Shown here: piece by piece, positions 20,512-30,294 of the stretch
Numbering within the stretch: the stretch's first letter is position 1
Layout: every line of letters starts with the position of its first letter
Origin: Pseudomonadota bacterium
GTDB lineage: Bacteria; Pseudomonadota; Gammaproteobacteria; Xanthomonadales; Rhodanobacteraceae
Direction: 5' to 3'
Length of the DNA stretch: 34,166 nt
Assembly (NCBI GenBank): GCA_021793195.1
Contig: JAJYTG010000011.1
Span: forward strand, 1 to 34,166
Program-made: the position numbers and the translations under genes
Notes under the pieces: model-generated
Seen by the model: only the letters and a program-made list of their open reading frames with translations
Told to the model about the DNA's origin: nothing
Database searches by the model: none

Positions 20512-21176
20512 GCTTCCTTGACGACTTCCGCAATCTCGATCGCAACAACATCGGCGGGTGGCCCAACTCGGCCAAGCGCACCTTCACCGTGCTGGTGTTC
20601 GTGCTGATCCTCTTTTTCGGCTGGTGGTTCAAGATCAGTGATCAGCAGGACCAGCTTGGCAGCCTGCGGCAAAAGGAAACCCAGCTCAGACAGGAATTCG
20701 TGCAGAAACAGGCGAAGGCGGCCAATCTCGACGCGCTCAAGCAGCAGCTCAGCGAAATGCAGGACATGCTGCGGCAGATGCTGCGGCAGCTGCCGAGCAA
20801 GACCGAGATGCCCGAGTTGCTGGTGGACATCTCGCAGACGGCGCTCTCGGCCGGCCTCGAGACCGACTTGTTCCAGCCCGGTCCGGAGACAGTCAAGGAG
20901 TTCTACGCCGAGAAGCCGATCCAGCTGCGCATGATCGGCACCTACAACCAGTTCGGCACCTTCATCAGCGGCGTGGCTTCGTTGCCCCGGGTAGTGATCC
21001 TGACCATGCACGATGTGTCGTTGCGCCCGGTGCAGGGTACCGCCAACGGCAAGCTGCCCACCAACGGACTGCTGCTGCTCGAGGGCACCGTCAAGACCTA
21101 CCGCTATCTGGACGAGGACGAGACCCAGGCGGCCGACAAGGCCGCGCAGGGCTCGCCCGCCAAGGGAGGGAAGTGA
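20508..21176 (+). CDS. pilO: Type IV pilus assembly protein PilO
   Basis: GTG start overlapping the pilN stop; NNIGGWPNSAKRTFTVLVFVLILFFGWWFKI; coiled coil; operon position. Confidence 0.94.
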   Translation: MSFLDDFRNLDRNNIGGWPNSAKRTFTVLVFVLILFFGWWFKISDQQDQLGSLRQKETQLRQEFVQKQAKAANLDALKQQLSEMQDMLRQMLRQLPSKTEMPELLVDISQTALSAGLETDLFQPGPETVKEFYAEKPIQLRMIGTYNQFGTFISGVASLPRVVILTMHDVSLRPVQGTANGKLPTNGLLLLEGTVKTYRYLDEDETQAADKAAQGSPAKGGK

Positions 21177-21178
21177 GC

Positions 21179-21703
21179 ATGAAGCTTGCACTCGCCCGTA
21201 TCCTGCTCGCTGCCGGCCTGCTCTCCACGCTTGCCGGCTGTACCCGCGGCATGAGCGACCTGCGCGAATGGGTCGCGCAGCAGAAGGCCATGAAGGGCGC
21301 GCCGCTGCAACCGCTGCCGGTGGTCAAGACCTTCGAGACCTTCACCTACAACGACCAGGATCAACGCGACCCGTTCAGCCCCAGTCCGATCGAGCTCAAC
21401 GGCTACGGCAACAACGGCAACGGTCCGCGGCCGGACGCCAACCGGCCGAAGCAGCCGCTGGAGGCGTTCCCGCTGGATTCGCTGAAGATGGTCGGCACGA
21501 TCGGTACCGGCACCAACATCGAAGCCCTGATCAAGGACCCGACCGGCGTGATTCATCGTGTTCACCGCAACAACTACCTCGGCCAGAATGATGGACATGT
21601 CACCGACATCACGCTGGACCATGTCGATCTGACCGAGTTGATTCCGAACGGCAATGGCGGCTGGATGGAGCGTCAGGCCACTATCGCGCTGAGCGGCCAA
21701 TAG
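21179..21703 (+). CDS. pilP: Type IV pilus assembly lipoprotein PilP
   Basis: Lipobox STLAGC; DQRDPFSPSPIE; LDSLKMVGTIGTGTNIEALIKDPTGVIHRVHRNNYLGQNDGHV. GTG at 21173 is an alternative start. Confidence 0.94.
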   Translation: MKLALARILLAAGLLSTLAGCTRGMSDLREWVAQQKAMKGAPLQPLPVVKTFETFTYNDQDQRDPFSPSPIELNGYGNNGNGPRPDANRPKQPLEAFPLDSLKMVGTIGTGTNIEALIKDPTGVIHRVHRNNYLGQNDGHVTDITLDHVDLTELIPNGNGGWMERQATIALSGQ

Positions 21704-21717
21704 GACCCTGTGGGGGG

Positions 21718-24000
21718 ATGTACATGACGACGAAAGCCACTCGTGATCCGGCCCGCGTCGCACGCCGCCTGTCTGGTGCGTTGCGTCGCGTGATGCTGGC
21801 CATGGTCCTGCTCGCGGGCGCCGGGCTCGCATGCGGCGCGCGCGCCGAGAGCGTGCTCAAGGACATCAGCTACCAGGCCATGCCCGGTGGCAGGATCGAC
21901 CTGACGCTGAAGTTCAGCGGTGGCGTGCCCGCGCCGAAGATCTTCACCACCGACAATCCGCCACGCATCGCGGTCGATCTGGCAAATACCCAGGTGGGCT
22001 TGGCCAAGCGGCGCGTGGAGATCGGCACCGGTTCCACCTCCAGCGTCACCGCGGTCTCGGCCGGCGGCCGCACCCGCGTGGTGGTCGATCTGTTCCACAG
22101 CTCCAGTTACACCACGCACGTCGAGGGCGACAGTCTGGTGATGAGCATCGCCAACGGCATGACCGGGGCGGCGGCGGCCAGCGCGGCCTACAGCGATCCG
22201 AGCAAGATGCTCGCCAGCGCCACGGCCAGCGTCGGCAACATCGACTTCCGCCGCGGCAGCAACGGCTCCGGCGAGGTGGTGGTCAGTTTCGAGGGCAACG
22301 GCGCCAGCGCCGACATGCATCGCGAAGGCGACCGCGTGATCGTCGACTTCAGCAACGTCAAGCTGCCGGAAAAGCTGGCCCAGCGCCTTGACGTCAATGA
22401 CTTCGCCACGCCGGTCAGTTCGGTTGTTACCCGGCCGCGACCCAATGGCGCGCGCATGGAGATCGCCACCCACGGCGTGATCGAGCCCTCGGCCTACCAG
22501 ACCGGCAACCAGTACGTGGTCGAGATCGCGCCCAAGAAGGCCGAGCAGCAGCAGGGTGTGCTGGGCAAGGTCGAGGAACCGAAGTTTTCCGGCAGCCGCG
22601 TCACCTTCAATTTCCAGGACATCCCGACGCGCTCGGTGCTGCAGCTGCTGGCCGATGTCTCCAACCTCAACATCGTCGCTTCCGACTCGGTCGGCGGCAG
22701 TGTCACCCTGCGCCTGGTCAACGTGCCCTGGGATCAGGCCCTGGCCGTGGTGTTGCGCGCCAAAAACCTCGACATGCGCAAGACCGGCAACGTGATCTGG
22801 GTCGCGCCGCAGACCGAAATCGCGCAATACGAACAGAATCTCGCCAATGCGCGCATGCAGGCCGAGCAGGCGCAGCCGCTGGTCACCGACTACATCCCGA
22901 TCAGCTACGGCAAGGCCGCCGACATCGCCAAGCTGCTGACGCAGAAAAGCCTGCAGAGCAATTCGGCCGGCGCCGGTGGCGCCGTCGGCAACCGCGGCTT
23001 CCTCTCGGCGCGCGGCAGCGTGTCCTACGACGACCGCACCAATACCCTGCTGGTCAGCGACATCCCGGAGAAGATCCGCGAAATCCGCGCACTCGTGGCG
23101 GTGCTGGACAAGCCGGTGCAGCAGGTGCTGATCGAGTCGCGCATCGTGATCGCCACCGACAGCTTCGCGCGCGATCTCGGCGCCAAGTTCGGCATGACGG
23201 GCTTCCGGACCCAGCCCAGCGGTCAGATTCTCAGCACGGGCGCGACGATCGGTGACACGGCAAGCCTGAGCCAGAGCATCGCCGCGCAACAGACGGTGAT
23301 CAACCAGAACAACCTCAACGCCGCCTATGCCGCGCAGCAGGGCACCGTCCCGGCGCAGCCGACGCTGCCGCCCGCGATCACCTTCCCGGGTGGCCTCAAC
23401 GTCAACCTGCCGGCCACCCCCGCCGCGGGCAGCTTCGGTCTGGCCATCCTGGGCTCGAACTACCTGCTCGATCTCGAGCTCTCGGCGATGCAGACCGAAG
23501 GCCGCGGTGAGGTGATCTCCAGCCCGCGCGTGATCACCGCCAGCCAGCAGGAAGCCGTGATCAAGCAGGGCCAGGAGATCGGCTACGTCACCTTCCAGAA
23601 CACCGGGGGCGGCGCCGGTGCCGGCACCGCGACCGTGCAGTTCAAGGACGCCGTGCTGCAGCTCAAGGTGACGCCGACCATCACCGCCGACAATCGCGTC
23701 TATCTGCAGATCAACGTCAAGAAGGACGCGCTCGCCGGCTTCGTCAACAATCCGGGCGGTGGCCAGGTGCCGCAGATCGACACTCGCGAGATCAACACCT
23801 CGGTGCTGGTCGACAATGGTCAGACCGTGGTCCTGGGCGGCATCTACGAGGTCAGCAAGCAGGAAAACCTGACCAAGGTACCGGGCCTCGGCGACATTCC
23901 CGGCCTCGGCGTGTTGTTCCGCAACAAGCAGCGCACCAACACCAAGGCCGAACTGCTGATCTTCGTCACCCCGAAGATCCTCGGCGAAAACATGAAGTAG
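21718..24000 (+). CDS. pilQ: Type IV pilus secretin PilQ
   Basis: AMIN domains, FNFQDIPTRSVLQLLADVSNLNIVASDSVGG, secretin core GRGEVISSPRVITASQQEAVIKQGQEIGYVTFQN, NTKAELLIFVTPKIL C-terminus. Confidence 0.96.
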   Translation: MYMTTKATRDPARVARRLSGALRRVMLAMVLLAGAGLACGARAESVLKDISYQAMPGGRIDLTLKFSGGVPAPKIFTTDNPPRIAVDLANTQVGLAKRRVEIGTGSTSSVTAVSAGGRTRVVVDLFHSSSYTTHVEGDSLVMSIANGMTGAAAASAAYSDPSKMLASATASVGNIDFRRGSNGSGEVVVSFEGNGASADMHREGDRVIVDFSNVKLPEKLAQRLDVNDFATPVSSVVTRPRPNGARMEIATHGVIEPSAYQTGNQYVVEIAPKKAEQQQGVLGKVEEPKFSGSRVTFNFQDIPTRSVLQLLADVSNLNIVASDSVGGSVTLRLVNVPWDQALAVVLRAKNLDMRKTGNVIWVAPQTEIAQYEQNLANARMQAEQAQPLVTDYIPISYGKAADIAKLLTQKSLQSNSAGAGGAVGNRGFLSARGSVSYDDRTNTLLVSDIPEKIREIRALVAVLDKPVQQVLIESRIVIATDSFARDLGAKFGMTGFRTQPSGQILSTGATIGDTASLSQSIAAQQTVINQNNLNAAYAAQQGTVPAQPTLPPAITFPGGLNVNLPATPAAGSFGLAILGSNYLLDLELSAMQTEGRGEVISSPRVITASQQEAVIKQGQEIGYVTFQNTGGGAGAGTATVQFKDAVLQLKVTPTITADNRVYLQINVKKDALAGFVNNPGGGQVPQIDTREINTSVLVDNGQTVVLGGIYEVSKQENLTKVPGLGDIPGLGVLFRNKQRTNTKAELLIFVTPKILGENMK

Positions 24001-24024
24001 ACCGCTTTGCAGTGGTGCGACCGG

Positions 24025-24042
24025 GGGCGGCTGCGGCCGCCC
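24025..24042 (+). terminator. Candidate hairpin downstream of pilQ
   Basis: gggcggc-tgcg-gccgccc: 7-bp perfect stem 24 bp after the pilQ stop, weak T run. Confidence 0.4.
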
Positions 24043-24127
24043 TCGGCGTTTCCGCGGCCGGCAGGCTGTGCCCGACCTGTCGCGACCGCATTGGCAACGC
24101 TTGCGATGACCGCGGCGGACACCGACT

Positions 24128-24604
24128 ATGGCGGCCATGCCCGGCAGCTACGACCATGATTTCGGCTTTCTGATCAGCGACGTCGCGCGTCTGGTGCGCA
24201 AGCATTTCGATCGCCGCGCCGCCTGCCACGGTCTGACCCGGGTGCAGTGGCGCGCATTGCGCCGGCTGTTTCGCAGCGAGGGCATCACCCAGGCCGCGCT
24301 GGCCGAGCAGCTGGAAATCGAGCCGATCGCGGTCGGGCGCGTGCTCGATCGCCTGCAGGCCGCGGGTTTCGTCGAGCGTCGCGCCGATCCTGCCGATCGC
24401 CGCGTCTGGCGTCTGCACCTGACCGCACGTGCGCGCGAAGTCGCTACCGACATGGAGCGCATCGGCTACGAGGTGCGGAGTGACATTGCGCAAGGCATCC
24501 CCGCCAGCGAACTGGCGGCGATGATCGCGTTGCTTGAGCGGCTCAAGGAGCGCCTGCAGCTACTGGACCAGGACGGCCATGATGACGACCCCGCCATGCC
24601 CTGA
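24128..24604 (+). CDS. MarR family transcriptional regulator
   Basis: LTRVQWRALRRLFRSEGITQAALAEQLEIEPIAVGRVLDRLQAAGFVERRADPADRRVWRLHLT, the MarR winged helix. Confidence 0.93.
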   Translation: MAAMPGSYDHDFGFLISDVARLVRKHFDRRAACHGLTRVQWRALRRLFRSEGITQAALAEQLEIEPIAVGRVLDRLQAAGFVERRADPADRRVWRLHLTARAREVATDMERIGYEVRSDIAQGIPASELAAMIALLERLKERLQLLDQDGHDDDPAMP

Positions 24605-24640
24605 TACGACCTGCGCCGGTGCGCGCCAGGCGGCATCCGC

Positions 24641-25456
24641 TTGCGCCCGCTGACGCGGCCACCGGGTGCCGGCTCCGGCCGTCGCGCGTCCGGTCCGGCC
24701 CGGATCCCGGTTGCGCGCAACGCCGAGGTTCGCCTGCACGGCCTCAACGCCTGCCTGCTGGCGTTTGCACGACGTCCGCAGGATCTGCGCAAGGCGTGGC
24801 TGCTGGAGTCGCGTCTGCCGGCCTTCAAGCCGTTGCTGGCCTGGTGCGTGCACCAGCGTCTCGGCTACCGCGTGGTCGATGCCGACGAGCTGGCACGCAT
24901 CAGCGGCAGCGCGCATCACGAGGGCATCTGCCTGGCGATGGCACCATTGGGCGAACTGACGCTGGACGCCGGCATCGGCCGCATGCCGTCGGGTCCCGCG
25001 CTGCTGGCGGTGCTCGCAGGCGTGGGCAATCCGCACAATCTCGGCGCACTGCTGCGCAGCGGCGCGCACTTTGGTCTGGCCGGCGTGGTACTGGACGCGA
25101 ATGATCCGCTGACGCTGTCGGGCGCCGCCGCGCGCGTCGCCGAGGGCGGCGCCGAGGCTGTGCCGCTGCTGCGTGCCCGAACCGGCGAGGAGGTCGCGGT
25201 CACGCTGCGCGCCGCCGGCTTCGCCCTGGCGGCGACGGTGCCGCGTGCCGGCCAGTCGTTGTTCGACGCCGACTTGCCGGCGCGCACCGCGCTGGTATTC
25301 GGCGCCGAGGGCGACGGCTTGAGTGCGGCGCTGGTCGCGGCGGCGGACATGCGGCTGACCATTCCCGGCAGTGGCGCGGTCGAAAGCCTGAACATCGCGT
25401 CCAGCGCGGCGGTGTGTTTTGCCGAGTGGCGCCGACAGCACCCGGCGGCGTCCTGA
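24641..25456 (+). CDS. SpoU/TrmH family RNA methyltransferase (start uncertain)
   Basis: SPOUT motifs: LAVLAGVGNPHNLGALLRSGAHFG, ALVFGAEGDGLSAAL, RLTIPGSGAVESLNIASSAAVCFAEW. Confidence 0.9.
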   Translation: MRPLTRPPGAGSGRRASGPARIPVARNAEVRLHGLNACLLAFARRPQDLRKAWLLESRLPAFKPLLAWCVHQRLGYRVVDADELARISGSAHHEGICLAMAPLGELTLDAGIGRMPSGPALLAVLAGVGNPHNLGALLRSGAHFGLAGVVLDANDPLTLSGAAARVAEGGAEAVPLLRARTGEEVAVTLRAAGFALAATVPRAGQSLFDADLPARTALVFGAEGDGLSAALVAAADMRLTIPGSGAVESLNIASSAAVCFAEWRRQHPAAS

Positions 25457-25475
25457 TAGTCTGCGATCGCGGTGA

Positions 25476-25865
25476 CTATTTCTTCAGCAGATCGCGGATC
25501 TCGGTCAGCAGCGCGACCTCCGCGGGCGGAGCGGCGGGCGCGGCTTCCTGCTTCTTGACCAGCCGGTTCATCAGCTTGATCACCAGAAAGATGGCGAACG
25601 CCACGATCACGAACTGGATGAGGGTGTTGATGAAGCCGCCGATGCCGATCGCGACCTCGCCCTTGCCGTTGACCGCATCCTTGAGCACCCACTTCCAGGC
25701 CGAAAAATCCACGCCGCCGATCAGCAGGCCGATCGGCGGCATGATCACCTGATCGACCAGTGCGGTGACGATCTTGCCGAAGGCGGCGCCGATGACCACG
25801 CCCACGGCCAGGTCCATGACATTGCCGCGCATGGCGAACTGCTTGAACTCGACGAACAGGCTCAT
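25476..25865 (-). CDS. mscL: Large-conductance mechanosensitive channel
   Basis: [54 protein letters not shown]...[11 protein letters not shown]. Confidence 0.97.
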   Translation of the reverse strand: MSLFVEFKQFAMRGNVMDLAVGVVIGAAFGKIVTALVDQVIMPPIGLLIGGVDFSAWKWVLKDAVNGKGEVAIGIGGFINTLIQFVIVAFAIFLVIKLMNRLVKKQEAAPAAPPAEVALLTEIRDLLKK

Positions 25866-25942
25866 GGCGATAGTCCCCGTTGCGCCGCCCCGATGCGGCG
25901 CGGAGACTTTAACCCAGGCATGCATCGAAGCGGGGGCATGCC

Positions 25943-26629
25943 TCAGATCATGCCGCCCTCGAGCAGCGCGATGTCGCCAAGCGTCGCGCGGAAATGATCC
26001 CCGCGATGCAGTGCGGCGACCCCGGCGGGCGTGCCGGTGAAGATCAGATCGCCGGGCGACAGCGTCCACAGTTTCGAAAGTTCGTGGATCGTTTCGGCGA
26101 CGTTGAAGACCATCGCGTCGATGTCGGTGCGCTGCCGAACGGCACCGTTGACCACCAGCTTCAGTTCGACATGAGCCGGATGTCCGATGATGGCAGCGGG
26201 ATGCAGGGCGGACACCGGCGCCGAGTGGTCGAAGGCCTTGGCGGAGTCCCACGGCATGCCGGCCTTCTTGGCCGCGGCCTGCAGGTCGCGGCGGGTGAGA
26301 TCGAGGCCGACGCCATAGCCGAACACGTGAGCGAGCGCATGCTCCACCGCGATGTCGCGCCCACCCCGGGCCAGCGCCACCACCATCTCGACCTCGTGGT
26401 GCAGATCGGTGGTGGCGGGCGGATAAGGCACGTCGGCACCGTCGGTCACGACCGCGTCGGCGGGCTTGAGAAAGAACACCGGTTGCGCGCGGTCGACGGT
26501 CATGCCCATCTCGCGGGCGTGATCGGCGTAATTGCGGCCGATGCAGTAGATGCGATGGACCGGAAAGCGCTCGCTGCGGTCGGCGATCGGCAGGCTCGCC
26601 GTGGCGGGCAGTTCGAACAGATGGCTCAT
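25943..26629 (-). CDS. Fumarylacetoacetate hydrolase family protein
   Basis: [16 protein letters not shown]...[12 protein letters not shown]...[10 protein letters not shown]...[12 protein letters not shown]...[12 protein letters not shown]. Start at 26629; longer ORFs read through repeats. Confidence 0.94.
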   Translation of the reverse strand: MSHLFELPATASLPIADRSERFPVHRIYCIGRNYADHAREMGMTVDRAQPVFFLKPADAVVTDGADVPYPPATTDLHHEVEMVVALARGGRDIAVEHALAHVFGYGVGLDLTRRDLQAAAKKAGMPWDSAKAFDHSAPVSALHPAAIIGHPAHVELKLVVNGAVRQRTDIDAMVFNVAETIHELSKLWTLSPGDLIFTGTPAGVAALHRGDHFRATLGDIALLEGGMI

Positions 26630-26680
26630 GGTCTGGTGGTGCTCGTGGCGGACCGCACGATGGTAGTACGCCGGAAGCGA

Positions 26681-26701
26681 TGAGCGGTGAGCGGTGAGCG
26701 G
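26681..26701. repeat. (TGAGCGG)3 heptamer tandem repeat
   Basis: tgagcggtgagcggtgagcgg read directly, three exact copies. Confidence 0.95.
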
Positions 26702-26713
26702 AAAGAGCAGGCT

Positions 26714-26855
26714 GTCATCCCTTGGGGATTTTTCCGCTGGACTCCCTTCGGTCGCCCCGAAAAGGGACTCCCTTCGGTCGTCCCGAAAAGGGACTCCCTT
26801 CGGTCGTCCCGAAAAGGGACTCCCTTCGGTCGCGTTGGTCATCCCTTGGGGATTT
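26714..26855. repeat. 18-bp direct repeats bracketing a tandem array
   Basis: gtcatcccttggggattt at 26714-26731 and 26838-26855, identical; each contains the near-palindrome atcccttggggat. Confidence 0.9.
26739..26834. repeat. 26-bp tandem repeat array, about 3.7 copies
   Basis: ggactcccttcggtcg(c/t)cccgaaaag at 26739-26764, 26765-26790 and 26791-26816, with a truncated fourth copy at 26817-26834; copy 1 has a single C/T difference. Confidence 0.97.
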
Positions 26856-26858
26856 CAG

Positions 26859-26964
26859 TTGGTCATCCTGAACGCAGTGAAGGATCTTTCCGCGCGGTCA
26901 CGTTTCGGCACAGCTCACTCGCGTGCCGGCGAGACAGGCCCTTCGCTACGCTCAGGGTGACAAG
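26859..26964. repeat. Palindromic intergenic repeat element C1, same family as A1/A2
   Basis: Left arm ttggtcatcctgaacgcagtgaaggatct (26859-26887); right arm reverse complement cttgtcaccctgagcgtagcgaagggcct (26936-26964). Confidence 0.75.
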
Positions 26965-26971
26965 CTTGAAT

Positions 26972-27025
26972 CCGGGACCCGGGTCCCGGGTCCCGAGTCC
27001 CGAGTCGCGGTCCCGGGTCCCGGGT
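26972..27025. repeat. GGGTCCC-based ~7-bp periodic repeat, self-complementary
   Basis: ccgggacccgggtcccgggtcccgagtcccgagtcgcggtcccgggtcccgggt; includes the perfect 14-bp palindrome gggacccgggtccc at 26974-26987. Confidence 0.93.
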
Positions 27026-27039
27026 CTGACAGCTGTCAG
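27026..27039. promoter_or_regulatory. Perfect 14-bp palindrome CTGACAGCTGTCAG, candidate operator
   Basis: Exact dyad symmetry, 86 bp upstream of the ATG of the export operon adaptor. Function is inference. Confidence 0.4.
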
Positions 27040-27125
27040 CAGCGATGCCTGATCCCTGCCTCTCGGCACGTTGCGGCGCGGTCGGCAGGCTATGGCAGAC
27101 TGCCGCGGCAGCATTGCCCGGGGAG

Positions 27126-28364
27126 ATGGGTGTGGACCAGACCGACCTGCTCAAGGAACTGCGCATCGGCAGGGACCAGCGCGATGAGGAGTCATCGCGT
27201 TTGCGCTGGCCGTGGGCCGTCGCTGTCGTGGTCGCGCTCGGGGTGCTGGCTGGTGGCGTCTGGATGCTGCGGGGCACGCGCAGCGTGGCCGTCGAGATCG
27301 TCGCCGCCGAGGCGCCCGTGGCGGGCAGTGAAACCGCTGCAGTGCTCCAGGCGACCGGCTACGTCACCGCCCGGCGCAAGGCCACGGTCTCGGCGCAGAT
27401 CACCGGCCGGCTGACCGAGGTGCATATCGAGGAGGGCGAGCGCGTCGTCCAGGGCCAGCTGCTGGCGCGCCTCGACGACGCCCAGGCCAAGGCTGCGCTG
27501 GATCTGGCGCGCGCGCAGCTGGCGGCCGCCCAGGCCGCGGTCGCCCAGTCCCGTGCCCAGGCGGTGCTGGCGCGGCAGACGCTGGTTCGTCAGCGCGATC
27601 TGGTGGCGCGCGGATTGACGCCGAAGCAGAGCTACGATCAGGCCAAGTCCGGCGCCGACGGCGCCGACGCCGCCCTGCTGGGTGCCGAGCGTCAGGTGGA
27701 AGTGGCCCGCGCCCAGCTCGAGGAGGCCAGGGTCAATTACGACTACACCTTCGTGCGCGCGCCCTTCGCCGGCGTGATCGTCGACAAGGCCGCGCAGGTG
27801 GGCGAAATCGTGTCACCGTTTTCTGCTGGCGGCGGCTTCACCCGTACCGGGGTGGCCACCATCGTCGACATGAACTCGCTCGAGGTCGATGTCGACGTCA
27901 ACGAGGCCTACATCGCGCGCATCCGCCCCGACCAGCCCGCCGAGGCCGTGCTCGACGCCTATCCCGACTGGAAGATCCCCGCGCACGTGATCGCCATCGT
28001 GCCGACCGCCGACAAGAGCAAGGCCACGGTCAAGGTGCGCGTGGCGCTGGAATCGAAGGACCCGCGCATCCTGCCGGACATGGGCGTGCGGGTGAGCTTT
28101 CTCGAGCAGGCGCCCAAGGCCGGATCCGCGCCGCCCAAGGGCGCACTGGTGCCGGCGACCGCGCTGGTCAAGCGCGAGGGCGGCGACGCGGTATTCGTGG
28201 TCGCGGCCGAACGCGCGCGGCTGACGCCGGTGACGGCGGGTCCGAGTTACGGCGATCTGCGCCTGATCGTGTCCGGCCTCGCGGTCGGTGCACGCGTGGT
28301 CGCCAAGCCGCCGTCGGACCTGGCCGACGGCGCGCGTGTGCACGCGGTCACAGCCTCCGAATGA
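27126..28364 (+). CDS. HlyD/MacA-like periplasmic adaptor (membrane fusion protein) of an ABC exporter
   Basis: N-terminal TM; LQATGYVTARRKATVSAQITGRLTEVHIEEGERVVQGQLLARLDDAQAK; coiled coil; NYDYTFVRAPFAGVIVDKAAQVGEIVSP. Confidence 0.93.
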   Translation: MGVDQTDLLKELRIGRDQRDEESSRLRWPWAVAVVVALGVLAGGVWMLRGTRSVAVEIVAAEAPVAGSETAAVLQATGYVTARRKATVSAQITGRLTEVHIEEGERVVQGQLLARLDDAQAKAALDLARAQLAAAQAAVAQSRAQAVLARQTLVRQRDLVARGLTPKQSYDQAKSGADGADAALLGAERQVEVARAQLEEARVNYDYTFVRAPFAGVIVDKAAQVGEIVSPFSAGGGFTRTGVATIVDMNSLEVDVDVNEAYIARIRPDQPAEAVLDAYPDWKIPAHVIAIVPTADKSKATVKVRVALESKDPRILPDMGVRVSFLEQAPKAGSAPPKGALVPATALVKREGGDAVFVVAAERARLTPVTAGPSYGDLRLIVSGLAVGARVVAKPPSDLADGARVHAVTASE

Positions 28365-28404
28365 CTTCCTCCGATCATCACTCCCGGCAACCGAGGATCA
28401 CGCC

Positions 28405-29097
<693 letters not shown>

Positions 29098-29124
29098 AGA
29101 CGCAGGCTGCCGGGAGAGACGACG

Positions 29125-30285
29125 ATGAAATACCTGCATCTGGTCTGGACCGCGCTGTTCCGGCGCAAGACGCGCACCGCGTTCACCCTGCTGTCGGTGC
29201 TGGCGGCGTTTCTGCTGTTCGGCATGCTCGATGCGGTGCGCACCGCGTTCGACGCCGGCACCAATGCCGCGGGCGTCGACCGCATGATCGTCTCGTCGCG
29301 GTTCTCGATCATCCAGCCGCTGCCCTACAGCCTGCTGAATCAGATCCAGACCGTGCCGGGCGTCAAGGCCGTTGCCTATGCCAACTGGTTCGGCGGCACC
29401 TATCAGGACCCGAAGAACTTCTTCCCCAATTTCGCGATCAGTCCGAATTACCTCGACCTGTATCCCGAGATCGTGCTGTCGCCGGCCGAGCGCAAGGCCT
29501 TCGACGCCACCCGCACCGGCGCCGTGGTCGGCGCCACGCTGGCCAGGCGCTTCGGCTGGAAGATCGGCGACAAGATTCCGCTGATCGGTTCGATCTTCCC
29601 CAAGCGCGACGGCGGCAGCACCTGGACCTTCGATCTGGTGGGCATCTTCAAGGTCCGCAATCCGCAGCTCAAGGGACTCGAACAGCAGATGCTGTTCCAC
29701 TGGAAATACTTCGACGAGGCCAACGCCTACTACCGCAACCAGGTCGGCTGGTACATCGTCAAGGTGGCCGATCCGGCGCAGTCGGACCGCATCGCGCAGA
29801 CGATCGACCGGCTGTCGCAGAACTCCGACCACGAGACCAGGACCGAGACCGAGCAGGCCTTCCAGCTGGCCTTCGCCAAGCAGATCGGCGACATCGGCCT
29901 GATCGTCGGCGGCATCATGGCGGCGGTGTTCTTCACCCTGCTGCTGCTGACCGGCAACACCATGGCGCAGGCGGTGCGCGAGCGCATCCCCGAGCTGGCG
30001 GTGCTGAAGACGCTGGGATTTTCCAATCGCACCGTGCTGCTGCTGGTGCTGGCCGAGTCGATGCTGCTGATCGTGCTGGGCGGGGTGCTTGGTCTGGGCC
30101 TGGCCGCGCTGCTGCTGCCGGCGGTCAATGCCGCGGCGGGCGGGCAGATCGTGCTGCCGCCGGTGGGCATGGCCACGTGGACCCTGGGCATCGCGCTGAT
30201 GCTGGTGATCGGCCTGGTGGTCGGTGCGCTGCCGGCGCTGCGCGGCATGCGTCTCAACATTGTCGATGCGCTCGCGGGGCGCTGA
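29125..30285 (+). CDS. FtsX-like/MacB-type ABC permease 1
   Basis: [38 protein letters not shown]...; C-terminal [42 protein letters not shown], the FtsX motif. Confidence 0.92.
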   Translation: MKYLHLVWTALFRRKTRTAFTLLSVLAAFLLFGMLDAVRTAFDAGTNAAGVDRMIVSSRFSIIQPLPYSLLNQIQTVPGVKAVAYANWFGGTYQDPKNFFPNFAISPNYLDLYPEIVLSPAERKAFDATRTGAVVGATLARRFGWKIGDKIPLIGSIFPKRDGGSTWTFDLVGIFKVRNPQLKGLEQQMLFHWKYFDEANAYYRNQVGWYIVKVADPAQSDRIAQTIDRLSQNSDHETRTETEQAFQLAFAKQIGDIGLIVGGIMAAVFFTLLLLTGNTMAQAVRERIPELAVLKTLGFSNRTVLLLVLAESMLLIVLGGVLGLGLAALLLPAVNAAAGGQIVLPPVGMATWTLGIALMLVIGLVVGALPALRGMRLNIVDALAGR

Positions 30286-30294
30286 GGGGGACGT

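Noticed and set aside
21673-24138. 821-aa antisense ORF across pilQ
   Set aside because: Antisense frame of a clear pilQ; no recognisable domain, and long open frames are expected at this GC content.
26739-26834. Possible CRISPR array
   Set aside because: The units are directly adjacent with no unique spacers, and there are no cas genes in the window.
26630-26842. 71-aa N-terminal extension of the FAH-family protein through the 26-bp array (299-aa ORF)
   Set aside because: Encoded by repeats (RPKGVPFRDDRRESLFGATEGSP...). The FAH family fits a start at 26629, and the 26-bp unit is not a multiple of 3, so the extension is not a coherent protein repeat.
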